Positions 43,300-53,859 of a stretch of 64,000 bases of DNA are shown in pieces. The notes under the pieces are model-generated. The model had not been told where the DNA came from, ran no database searches, and saw only the letters and a program-made list of their open reading frames with translations. A program made the translations under genes and the position numbers. Position 1 is the stretch's first letter. The number at the start of each line of letters is the position of its first letter. The stretch comes from Thereva unica (lineage: Eukaryota > Arthropoda > Insecta > Diptera > Therevidae): positions 161,338,393 to 161,402,392 of the forward strand of contig OX465281.1 in the NCBI GenBank assembly GCA_949987705.1. The letters are read 5' to 3'.

Positions 43300-46200
43300 T
43301 CATTCATTTCTACGTGATTATAGGGATGCACTGTCAAAATTTCAGCCCTTCAGCTTCGGAGGTTTGGGTTAACCCCATTTCATCCCCTTTGGGGGTGCAT
43401 TTCGAGTAATCGCCTCTTAGTGGATGTCCACGTCATTATAGGGATGCACCGTCCAAATTTCAACCCTGTAGCTCCAGTAGTTTGGTAACCCCATTTCACC
43501 CCTTTAGGGGACGAATTTCGAAAAATCGCTTCTTAGTAAATGTCCACTTCATTATAAATATGCACTGTCAAAATTTCAGCCTTTTAGCTCCAGCGGTTTG
43601 GCTTAACCCCATTTAACCCCCTCAGGGGATTAATTTCGAAAAATCGTTTCTTAATGGATGTCCACGTCATTAAAGGGATGCACTGTTCAAAATTTCAGCC
43701 CTATAGCTCAAGCGGTTTGGGTAAACCCCATTTCACCCTCTTAGGGGATAAATTTCGAAAAATTGCCTTATAGTGGATGTCCACTCCATTATAGGGATGC
43801 ACTGTTAAAATTCCAGCCCTATAACTTTAGCGGTTTGGATAAACCCCATTTCACCCCCTTAGGGGATGAATTTTGAAAAATCGCTTCTTAGTGGATGTTC
43901 ACGCCATTATAGGGATGCACTGTCAAAATTTCAGCCCTATAGCTCCAGCGGTGTAGGTAAACCCCATTTCAAACCCTTAGGGGATAAATTTCGAAAAATC
44001 GCCTTATAGTGGATGTCCACGCCATTAAAGGAATGCACTGTTAAAATTTCAGCCCTATAACTTTAGCGGTTTGGATAAACCCCATTTCACCCCCTTAGGG
44101 GATGAATTTTGAAAAATCGCTTCTTAGTGGATGTTCACGCCATTATAGGGATGCACTGTCCAAATTGCAGCCCTATAGCTCAAGCGGTGTGGGTAAACCC
44201 CATTTCACCCCCTTAGGGGATGAATTTCGAAAAATCGCTTCTTAGTGGATGTCCACGCCGTTATAGGGATGCACTGTCAAAATTTCAGCCCTATAGCTTT
44301 AGCGGTTTGTAAAAACCCCATTTCACACCCTTAGGGGATGAATTTCGAAAAATCGCTCTTTAGTGGATGTCCACGTCATTATAGGGATGCACTGTTAAAA
44401 TTTCAACCCTATAGCTCCAGCGGTTTGGATAAACCCTATTTCACCCGCTTAGGGGATGAATTTCGAAAAATCGCTTTATAGTGGATGTCCACTCCATTAT
44501 AGGGATGCACTGTCCAAACTTCAGCCCTATAGCTTTAGCGGTTTGTAAAAACCCTATTTCACACCCTTAGGGGTTGAATTTCGAAAAATCGCTCTTTAGT
44601 GGATGTAAACGTCATTATAGGGATGCACTGTCCAAATTTCAGCCCTATAGCTTTAGCGGTTTGTAAAAACCCCATTTCACACCCTTTGGGGGTGAATTTT
44701 GAAAAATCGCTTCTTAGTGGATGTTCACGCCATTATAGGGATGCACTGTCAAAATTTCAGCCCTATAGCTCAAGCGGTGTGGGTAAACCCCATTTCACCC
44801 CCTTAGGGGATGAATTTCGAAAAATCGCTTTTTAGTGGATGTCCACGCCATTATAGGGATGCACTGTCAAAATTTCAGCCCTATAGCTTTAGCGGTTTGT
44901 AAAAACCCCATTTCACACCCTTAGGGGATGAATTTCGAAAAATCGCTCTTTAGTGGATGTCCACGTCATTATAGGGATGCACTGTTAAAATCTCAACCCT
45001 ATAGCTCCAGCGGTTTGGATAAACCCTATTTCACCCGCTTAAGGGATGAATTTCGAAAAATCGCTTTATAGTGGATGTCCACTCCATTATAGGGATGCAC
45101 TGTCCAAATTTCAGCCCTATAGCTTTAGCGATTTGTAAAAACCCTATTTCACACCTTAAGGGGATGAATTTCGAAAAATCGCTCTTTAGTGGATGTCCAC
45201 GTCATTATAGGGATGCACTGTTAAAATTTCAACCCTATAGCTCCAGCGGTTTGGATAAACCCTATTTCACCCGCTTAAGGGATGAATTTCGAAAAATCGC
45301 TTTATAGTGGATGTCCACTCCATTATAGGGATGCACTGTCCGAATTTCAGACCTATAGCTTTAGCGATTTGTAAAAACCCTATTTCACACCCTTAGGGGA
45401 TGAATTTTGAAAAATCGCTCTCCAGTGGATTACTGGATGTAAACGTCATTATAGGGATGCACTGTCAAAATTTCAGCCCTATAGCTTTAGCGGTTTGTAA
45501 AAACCCCATTTCACACCCTTAGGAGATGAATTTCGAAAAATCGCTCTTTAGTGGATGTCCACGTCATTATAGGGATCCACTGTTAAAATTTCAACCCTAT
45601 AGCTCCAGCGGTTTGGATAAACCCCATTTCACCCCCTTAAGGGATGAATTTCGAAAAATCGCTTTTTAGTGGATGTCCACGCCATTATAGGGATGCACTG
45701 TCAAAATTTCAGCCCTATAGCTTTAGCGGTTTGTAAAAACCCCATTTCACACCCTTAGGGGATGAATTTCGAAAAATCGCTCTTTAGTGGATGTCCACGT
45801 CATTATAGGGATCCACTGTTAAAATCTCAACCCTATAGCTCCAGCGGTTTGGATAAACCCTATTTCACCCGCTTAAGGGATGAATTTCGAAAAATCGCTT
45901 TATAGTGGATGTCCACGTCATTATAGGGATGCACTGTCAAAATTTCAGCCCTATAGCTTTAGCGGTTTGTAAAAACCCCATTTCCCACCCTTAGAGGATG
46001 AATTTTGAAAAATCGCTCTTTAGTGGATGTCCACGTCATTATAGGGATGCACTGTTAAAATTTCAACCCTATAGCTCCAGCGGTTTGGATAAACCCTATT
46101 TCACCCGCTTAAGGGATGAATTTCGAAAAATCGCTTTATAGTGGATGTCCACTCCATTATAGGGATGCACCGTCCAAATTTCAGCCCTATAGCTATAGCG

Positions 46201-47965
46201 ATTTGTAAAAACCCTATTTCACACCTTAAGGGGATGAATTTCGAAAAATCGCTCTTTAGTGGATGTCCACGTCATTATAGGGATGCACTGTTAAAATTTC
46301 AACCCTATAGCTCCAGCGGTTTGGATAAACCCTATTTCACCCGCTTAAGGGATGAATTTCGAAAAATCGCTTTATAGTGGATGTCCACTCCATTATAAGG
46401 ATGCACTGTCCGAATTTCAGACCTATTGCTTTAGCGGTTTGTAAAAACCCTATTTCACACCCTTAGGGGATGAATTTTGAAAAATCGCTCTTTAGTGGAT
46501 TACTGGATGTAAACGTCATTATAGGGATGCACTGTCAAAATTTCAGGACTATAGCTTTAGCGGTTTGTAAAAACCCCATTTCACACCCTTAGGGGATGAA
46601 TTTCGAAAAATCGCTCTTTAGTGGATGTCCACGTCATTATAGGGATCCACTGTTAAAATTTTAACCCTATAGCTCCAGCGGTTTGGATAAACCCCATTTC
46701 ACACCCTTAAGGGATGAATTTCGAAAAATCGCTTTTTAGTGGATGTCCACGCCATTATAGGGATGCACTGTCAAAATTTCAGCCCTATAGCTTTAGCGGT
46801 TTGTAAAAACCCCATTTCACACCCTTAGGGGATGAATTTCGAAAAATCGCTCTTTAGTGGATGTCCACGTCATTATAGGGATGCACTGTTAAAATCTCAA
46901 CCCTATAGCTCCAGCGGTTTGGATAAACCCTATTTCACCCGCTTAAGGGATGAATTTCGAAAAATCGCTTTATAGTGGATGTCCACTCCATTATAGGATG
47001 CACTGTCCGAATTTCAGACCTATAGCTTTAGCGGTTTGTAAAAACCCTATTTCACACCCTTAGGGGATGAATTTTGAAAAATCGCTCTTTAGTGGATGTC
47101 CACGTCATTATAGGGATCCACTGTTAAAATTTCAACCCTATAGCTCCAGCGGTTTGGATAAACCCCATTTCACCCCCTTAAGTGATGAATTTCGAAAAAT
47201 CGCTTTATAGTGGATGTCCACGCCATTATAGGGATGCACTGTCAAAATTTCAGCCCTATAGCTTTAGCGGTTTGTAAAAACCCCATTTCACACCCTTAGG
47301 GGATGAATTTCGAAAAATCGCTCTTTAGTGGATGTCCACGTCATTATAGGGATCCACTGTTAAAATTTCAACCCTATAGCTCCAGCGGTTTGGATAAACC
47401 CCATTTCACCCCCTTAAGGGATGAATTTCGAAAAATCGCTTTATAGTGGATGTCCACGCCATTATAGGGATGCACTGTCAAAATTTCAGCCCTATAGCTT
47501 TAGCGGTTTGTAAAAACCCCATTTCACACCCTTAGGGGATGAATTTCGAAAAATCGCTCTTTAGTGGATGTCCACGTCATTATAGGGATCCACTGTTAAA
47601 ATTTCAACCCTATAGCTCCAGCGGTTACAATAAACCCCATTTCACCCCCTTAAGGGATGAATTTCGATGTCCACGCCATTATAGGGATGCACTGCCAAAA
47701 TTTCAGCCCTATAGCTCCAACGATTTGGATAAACCCCATTTCACCCCCTTAGGGGATGAATTTCGAAAAATCGCTTTATAGTGGATGTCCACTCCATTAT
47801 AGGGATGCACTGTCCAAATTTCAGCCCTATAGCTCCAGCGGTTTGGATAAACCCCATTTCACCCCCTTAGGGGATGAATTTCGAAAAATCGCTTTTTAGT
47901 GGATGTCCACGCCATTATAGGGATGCACTGTCAAAATTTCAGCACTTTAGCTAAAACGGTTTAGG
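43300..47965 (-). repeat. Right minisatellite array, about 39 units of ~118 bp, with higher-order repeat
   Basis: Same ~118-bp unit as the left array on the opposite strand (here ATAGGGATGCACTGTCAAAA, TTTCAGCCCTATAGCTTTAG, ATGAATTTCGAAAAATCGCT, GTGGATGTCCACGTCATT). A higher-order block of about 1070 bp is duplicated: the rare phrase TGGATTACTGGATGTAAACG occurs at about 45425 and again at about 46495, and 45071 on matches 46141 on. Open frames of about 78 codons at 44599, 45071 and 46141 are repeat artefacts. Confidence 0.95.
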
Positions 47966-48178
47966 TTGTGCGTTGTCTGTCAGTCAGTTACTTTTTATAC
48001 AATAGAAAAAAAAGTAAAGATAAAAAATCCCCTTACAACTTATTGAACCCCATTTCACTCCCTTAAACCCTTTTTTTCTCCATAAAAAGTAGCCTATGTC
48101 CGTCTCCAAGGTGTAAACTATGTCTGTAGCAAATTTCATCAAAATCGGTTTAGTGGTTTAGGCGTGAAAGCGTAACAC

Positions 48179-48215
<37 letters not shown>

Positions 48216-48248
48216 GTTGCTTTCAAATTTATAATATTAGTAAGGATA
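47945..48248 (-). repeat. Right terminal inverted repeat with CAGA microsatellite
   Basis: Reverse complement of the left terminus. It includes GTTGTGCGTTGTCTGTCAGT, TTATACAATAGAAAAAAAAG, a CAGA run (48181-48214) and the end sequence TATAATATTAGTAAGGATAT (48229-48248). Confidence 0.9.
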
Positions 48249-49640
48249 TTTTTGACAATAGCTTTACATTAGGTAGGTACGTTTTTGTTTACAAAATAAT
48301 AATAAAATCTATTTTAGAGGCGTAGAAAAAGTATAGTCTGCAACACGTTTTGAATGGCATATTCCGCAAACTTCCACTTGTGCGCAATATGCATCAGTAG
48401 GTATTGGGTCGGTTTACGGTGGGAAAATTTTCTGGACCGTGGGAACTAGGTCACGTCAAGGTCATTGACCTTGTCCATGGGAACTGGATTGCGAAAGTAG
48501 GTCGGTGTGATCAATCAATCACCTGTCATCAATCAATCACGTAGGAATGTGGGTCAAGGTGGTTGAGCCTGGCCGTGGACGAGTCTGGGAACTGTGTCAG
48601 GGTCGATTATGTGGATCAAGGTCATCCTTGTTATTGTTGTATGTGAGGCACGCCCACTTGTGGAGCCGCGAAGGTGAAAGTTGGAGTGTGGAAGTGTGGA
48701 GGGGAGTGCAGCGTAAGTATTAGCGATAACGACGGCGGTGGCGGGGGCGACGGCGGGGGCGACGGCGGGGGCGAATGTTGAGAACCGGATAGCTCGAACT
48801 TGAGGATGGGTACAGCTATGCCGGTTCTAGCACAATTTAACATGGGGTTTTACATATAACCCCTAGATTCACCTTTTTCGCCATCTTGGATTTTCTCCGC
48901 TGTGACAATTGGTTTGTGAATGTGCGTGTGTGTGTGATGCTGGGTCAGGGTCGGTGGCTTGGCTCAGCGGGAGGGGCGGGCTCGGCGGGGCTAGGTCGGT
49001 CGGTGACTTGGCTCGGCTGGAGGGGTGGGCTCGGCGTGGAACTGGTTCGAGTCGTTGGCTTGGGGCGGGGTCTTTGGCGGGGGCGGGGGCTGGGGGCGAA
49101 TGTTGAGAACTCGATGGCTCGACGGGTACATCATGTCTATGGGAGGTGTAGAAGTAGTTGGTGGGCCCCTCAGTGGCTGACCTTGGAATCTGCACCAGAC
49201 GGTTTAGACTGAGAGGTAAATCACGTGGGATGGAATGCAGGTCAATGCCATCAGTTGCCTGTAATGTTGGAATCCAAGTCAAGGTCATCAATCAATCACC
49301 TGTCAAGGCCATCAATCAATCACCTGTTGGTAGGCCCTGTAATCTAGGTCGCGGTCGTTGACCTTGAGACTGGTTTGCTGGTGTTCGGGAACTGGTTCGG
49401 GGTCGTTGGCTTAGGCGGGGTCTTTGGCGGGAGCGGGGTCCTCAGCTGAGGACTGGTCTTGACTCTCGAACTGGTTTGGGGTCGGTGAGTTGGGGGTAGT
49501 CCATGTACCAAGTGGAAGATATGCTATGCCGGTTCTAACGCAATTTAACATGGGGTTTTACATATAACCTCTGAATTCACCTTTTCCACCATCTTGGATT
49601 TTCTTCGCTGTGCCAATTGGTTTGTGACGTCACATGGTCA
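48249..49640 (+). repeat. GC-rich repeat patch with direct repeat and G-rich minisatellite
   Basis: A ~100-bp sequence containing CAATTTAACATGGGGTTTTA and CCATCTTGGATTTTCT occurs at about 48818-48915 and 49531-49630 (offset about 713 bp). TCAATCAATCACCTGTCA and GTCAAGGTCATTGACC-like words recur. GACGGCGGGGGC is repeated about three times near 48730-48773, and similar G-rich tracts lie near 48955-49090 and 49410-49440. Composition differs sharply from the AT-rich neighbours. The long open frames here follow from the GC bias. No protein or terminal repeat recognised. Confidence 0.75.
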
Positions 49641-49879
49641 TGTACGAGAGAAAGAAAGGGCAAGTGAATATGTGTGCATGCGTGTGTTCGTGTGATGCTC
49701 ATATTACATCATGTTGTGAAATAATGTGGTTTTTATTTTTGGGGATTATCATTATACGAAGTGAGGGTATTAATTATTAACATCCGATAATAATATATAA
49801 TTTCTAATAACAAAATATTATCTGAGAACAATCAAAGTATTTATTTTAATGCAAATTATTTGCATTATTATAGCTGTAG
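49641..49879. other. Spacer after the GC-rich patch
   Basis: Starts with GACGTCACATGGTCATGTAC and a purine-rich GAGAGAAAGAAAGGG; then AT-rich. No gene seen. Confidence 0.5.
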
Positions 49880-50610
49880 GTATCACGCTAAATAACAGGA
49901 ACACAGACTTGAAGGAAAGCCAGAAGCACGATTGTTGATGTTGATCGCAGCTGCAAAAGCCCGCGAAATCTGGTAAAAGAAAAACAAATATAAAATACTC
50001 TCGGTAGAATCAGCCAAGCAAATTGATATCTTCTTTCACACGCAACAAAATCTGCTAGAGTATATAACTTTTCACAAAGCCTTTCCTTCATGTCAGTAGA
50101 CAGCTTGCTGCTTTTGTGTAGGAAGCTCCTGCTTGGTCACAAGACGCCAATTGGATTTATAATTTATGTGTTTTTACATACATATACTCGAGAAGGGCGT
50201 TCTAAGTATATTAAAATCTTGTGCATATGCGTATCTGTTAGCTAGAAAAAATTTACATATTTTAAATTACATATTTTTTCACCAGCCATCCTATATTTTT
50301 TATTATCAAGAGCAATTGATAATATTGAACAGACAAAAGCATCCAAAGCAAAATAATTACGGGATGTACCAGTGAATCTAAAGGCAAAGTAACAGGAACA
50401 CAGTTAAAGAGAAGTCAGAAACACACCGCGCAGTTGCGCATGATGTGATCACAAACGCAAAGAGCCCGCGAAATCAAGTATAAGAAAAAAACAAAATCGG
50501 AAGCTAAGTAAATTGTTGAGGCAGCAGGTTGTTTTACTTGCAGCAAAGTCCGCTAAGTGCATAACATTTTAACATATACTCGAAGGGTACCCCATATATA
50601 CATATTAACA
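49880..50610 (+). repeat. Diverged direct duplication, two ~230-330 bp copies
   Basis: About 49885-50200 and 50378-50605 share, in order, TAACAGGAACACAG, AAGCCAGAA/AAGTCAGAA-type words, AGCCCGCGAAATC followed by an A-rich stretch, GCAACAAAATCTGCTA versus GCAGCAAAGTCCGCTA, and CATATACTCGA-AGGG. Differences are many, so the duplication is old. The origin is unknown, with no coding potential seen. Confidence 0.7.
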
Positions 50611-50639
50611 TTGCTACAAACACTAAAGCTTTAGTTTTC

Positions 50640-51351
50640 AGTGGAATAAAGTGTGTTTTGCTGGAAGAAAATGGGTTTTGCTGTATGCTTTATGAATACC
50701 TGGTATCAGCCTTTTAAAATGAACCTATGAATATTATACTGATCTTATTATGAAAGCTTGCTCGCCAGAATCAGTTGTCTTACTTAAGGCACTATCACTA
50801 TCACTATCCAGTGAAATGGCTAAAATTTGATCTAGTGTACCGATTTTGATCAAATTTTGAGAGAATATAGCTACTATCAAATGAAAAACAAAATCATAAT
50901 CGTTTGTCAGAAAAATATGATTTTTAACAACATTTTATTACATAACAATTGAAAATAGGCCAACTTCAACGGATAATTAGTATCTACTTACGTGAATTTT
51001 TATCTGATTTCAATTTTGTTGGTGTCAAAATGTTCGGTAATTAATGATAAACAAATGCACCAGACAGAATTTCGATATCAGCTTTTGTTTATTAACAATC
51101 CACGAATATGTGCGGATGAGTTATAAACAGGCCTAAAATAATGTTTTTTCGATCTTTTTTTACATTTTTGTTTATAATTTAATGCATTTTTTATAAATCA
51201 AAAATCTGGCTGTTATATTTGGTCTATATTGAATGACGAACATTTTCCACTTTGTATAATTAAAATCGGTTGAAAACTCACGTTATAATTACGATTAAAA
51301 GTTGAAAAAGGTAAAAAAAAAAAGTTATCGAGATATTCATCTTTGAAGTTA
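50640..51351. other. AT-rich flank before the gap, no gene recognised
   Basis: No recognisable coding sequence. If the LINE after the gap extends upstream, its ORF1 is in or before the gap, but I see no ORF1 domain here. Confidence 0.5.
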
Positions 51352-51551
51352 NNNNNNNNNNNNNNNNNNNNNNNNNNNNNNNNNNNNNNNNNNNNNNNNN
51401 NNNNNNNNNNNNNNNNNNNNNNNNNNNNNNNNNNNNNNNNNNNNNNNNNNNNNNNNNNNNNNNNNNNNNNNNNNNNNNNNNNNNNNNNNNNNNNNNNNNN
51501 NNNNNNNNNNNNNNNNNNNNNNNNNNNNNNNNNNNNNNNNNNNNNNNNNNN
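51352..51551. other. Assembly gap, 200 N
   Basis: Exactly 200 N, probably a fixed-size placeholder, so the true distance is unknown. Open frames drawn across it are meaningless. Confidence 0.99.
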
Positions 51552-51559
51552 CAAATGTA

Positions 51560-53859
51560 ATGCCGGGAAATATTCCCGAGAACGTGGCGACTGAGCCCGC
51601 GCAACCGAAGTCCCGTTACAAGTCAAGTTTTGGTATTGACTTTTGTAACATTCGTGGACTTCATGCGAATTTCTCTTTTGTTGAGTGCCACTTATCTAAT
51701 TACAAACCCCCAATCTTCGCACTTAGTGAATCCCAAATGTCACCCGATAATGACTTAGGTTATTACCAGGTGTCGGGGTACACTTTAGTGCACAATCTCT
51801 CCCCCCATAGGGGTATTGCCATTTATGTTAGGGACGACGTGGCTTATTATAAAATAAATTCAAGCACGACTTCAGATTTTAATTATCTTTGGATTAAAAT
51901 CATTTTCCAAAGCCACGTCATATTCTTCTGCTTCCTATACAGAAGCCCTAACATAAGTAACGAAGCCTCCACCTTATCTTTTGATACTATTTCCGAACAA
52001 ATCTCGGGATTTTTGTCGTCCAATCCTGAGTGTGAAATCATCGTTGCGGGTGATTTTAATGTTCACAACGTTAAATGGCTGACTTACTCAAATGGCACCA
52101 GTATTTCTGGCAAGGACGTCGAGCTCTTTGCAGACATCAATAACTTCCATCAAATTGTGGATCATCCCACAAGAGTCCCTGATGTTTCTGATCAAGGTAG
52201 ATATCTCCTTGATCTTTTTCTAACTTCTCAGCCAGCGCGTTACTCCGTCGAAGTTGATTCACCTCTCGGCAATTCAGACCACTGCCTAATCAGCGCTAAC
52301 TTCCCATTCGAATTTCCCACCCATCCCAAGCCAGTTCGAAGAACTGTATGGCATTACGGGAAAGCCAATTGGCTGGGGCTTATTAATTTTTTCCAGTCTA
52401 CAGACTGGAATCTGTGTTTCCGGAATAGAAACGCTAACTCTGCCGCTATCCGTATCACCAGGATCATACAGGCAGGAATGCATTTGTTCATTCCCCATTC
52501 TACCAAATCTGTGAAGCCTAGGCCCAACAGATGGTTTAATCGGGAGTGTATGATAGTGATGAGCAAACGCAAGAACAAGACAAGACTAATCTAGTCTTGT
52601 TCTTGTTCAGTCTGTCTTGTTCTTGTTCTTGCAAGCATAGCTAAGTCTTGTTCTTGCAAATATACCTAAGGCTTGTTCTTGTTCTTGTTCTTGCAAATAT
52701 ACCTAAGGCTTGTTCTTGTTCTTACTAAATGTGCAAGACCAAGACAAGGCAAGACAAAACTGCAAGGTCAAGGTATTTTCTCGCATGTAGTAGGTATTGT
52801 ATGTTGATTTTATAAAATGGTTATTGAAAAAAACCTAGACTTTAATAAAAAAAATTATATCCAAACAACAAAATGCAAAAAATTGATTTTAAAACTATTA
52901 TAATTTTAGCGTCAGTCAGTCAGCGTCAAAAGTTTGTATACACCGAAAATTTACTACCTTTGAGGTGAGAATTCCACATGGCTTTTTTATTAAACAAATC
53001 AGTTTCACGACTGCTCTTGGTGACGTTATTATGTTTGCGCCCCTGAAAAATTACATAAAATTCATATGGGAACAAGTTAGGCGTAGACATTTTTCTGTCA
53101 AGTGTGTAAGCAACAAATTACAACGGAAATATTTTGAAACAAAAGTAAACCAGTATTATACCCATTACTTATTATAAAAAATTAGGTTGTTCAAGTATGA
53201 TTCATTAAAGAAGAAATGTCATGTATGGGCACAAAAAATTATTAAATACCTTTGCAGCAATACAAAAACTGGCCCACGCTCCTGTCGTTCTTACGATGCG
53301 ATGTAACCAATGTGGAGGCCTTGAAAATATTACATACATTGAGAAAAGTCCGAGTTTCCTTGCCATCCAAAAAGCAAAAGAGGTTACTCAAAAAAGAATT
53401 TTTTTAGAGCATTTTTTCTTTTCTAATAAACTACTTGAACTACTGAATACTGACATCTAAGGTTTGATTTTGCTTCAAAAGATTTGCGGTTTCTCACCTA
53501 GAAAATGTTTTTAATAGAATGAATTTAGGTGGAATTTTTGCAAGAATCTTGCAAGAAATCTTGCTCTGGGTCTTGTTCTTGCACAGTTAGTCTTGTTCTT
53601 GTTCTTGCAAGCATAACTAAGTCTTGTTCTTGTTCTTGCAAAATGTGCAAGAACAAGACAAGACTGCAAGAACAAGACCACTTTTGCTCATCATTAGTGT
53701 ATGAATGCAATCAAAACTAAAGAAGCCGCCTTCCGAGCTTACAAGAGCTTCCCGAGTGAATCGCTCCGTTTAGAGTACATACAACAAAGAAATTCTTGTA
53801 AAACCACCATCAAGAAAGTCAAAACCTTATTTGACAAGAAATTGAGAAGTAAACTCTAA
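51560..53859 (+). pseudogene. LINE endonuclease and linker, interrupted by the hAT
   Basis: APE endonuclease motifs in order: FCNIRGLHANFSFVE, FALSESQM (Glu), FLYRSPN, IVAGDFNVHN (Asp/Asn), YLLDLFLTS and GNSDHCLIS (S-D-H), all intact. The linker W-F-N-R-E-C-M is cut at 52553 by the hAT and resumes in frame at 53704 with AIKTKEAAFRAYKSFPS. A TAA at 53857-53859 then stops the frame before RT. The part drawn into the hAT (to 52594) is not element sequence. Start uncertain because of the gap directly upstream. Confidence 0.88.
52554..53696. mobile_element. hAT-type non-autonomous transposon, 1143 bp, inside the LINE
   Basis: Ends are TAGTGATGAGCAAA and the reverse complement of TAATGATGAGCAAA. 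GTGTATGA flanks both sides (52546-52553 and 53697-53704), an exact 8-bp duplication. Both subterminal regions are packed with CTTGTTCTTGC words (as CAAGAACAAGAC on the other strand), a pattern expected of transposase-binding subterminal repeats. Internal frames (52965-53177, 53221-53460) have no clear transposase motif; a CxxC (MRCNQCGG) in the second is not enough to call a zinc finger. Confidence 0.93.

Larger units (their letters stand above)
37729..48248. mobile_element. ~10.5-kb palindromic element with minisatellite arms and recombinase core
   Basis: Both ends carry ATATCCTTACTAATATTATA in inverted orientation, then a CTGT microsatellite and about 200 bp of matching inverted sequence. 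Next come arrays of ~118-bp units in opposite orientation (left about 37970-39931, right about 43300-47965), then a 330-bp inner inverted arm (41456-41789 and 42959-43295). The single-copy core (41790-42958) has a broken tyrosine recombinase gene and a hairpin. A solo LTR (39937-41450) was inserted later. The terminal sequence is of a kind I remember as abundant in many insect genomes, but I cannot place the superfamily. TA-rich flanks hide any target duplication. Confidence 0.8.

Noticed and set aside
44599..47781. Repeated ~78-codon open frames
   Set aside because: They recur at multiples of the repeat period and encode only the translated minisatellite; no start context or conservation beyond DNA identity.
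43300..47965. CRISPR-like regular repeats in the arrays
   Set aside because: The units are contiguous ~118-bp tandem repeats without unique spacers, in a eukaryotic transposon context.
48869..49291. Proline/serine-rich 140-codon frame on the minus strand, and a 108-codon Gly/Val frame on the plus strand
   Set aside because: Both arise from the GC-rich repeat composition; no domain and overlapping frames on both strands.
53525..53710. Ser/Cys- or Gln-rich frames near the hAT right end
   Set aside because: They translate the CTTGTTCTTGC subterminal repeats in both orientations.
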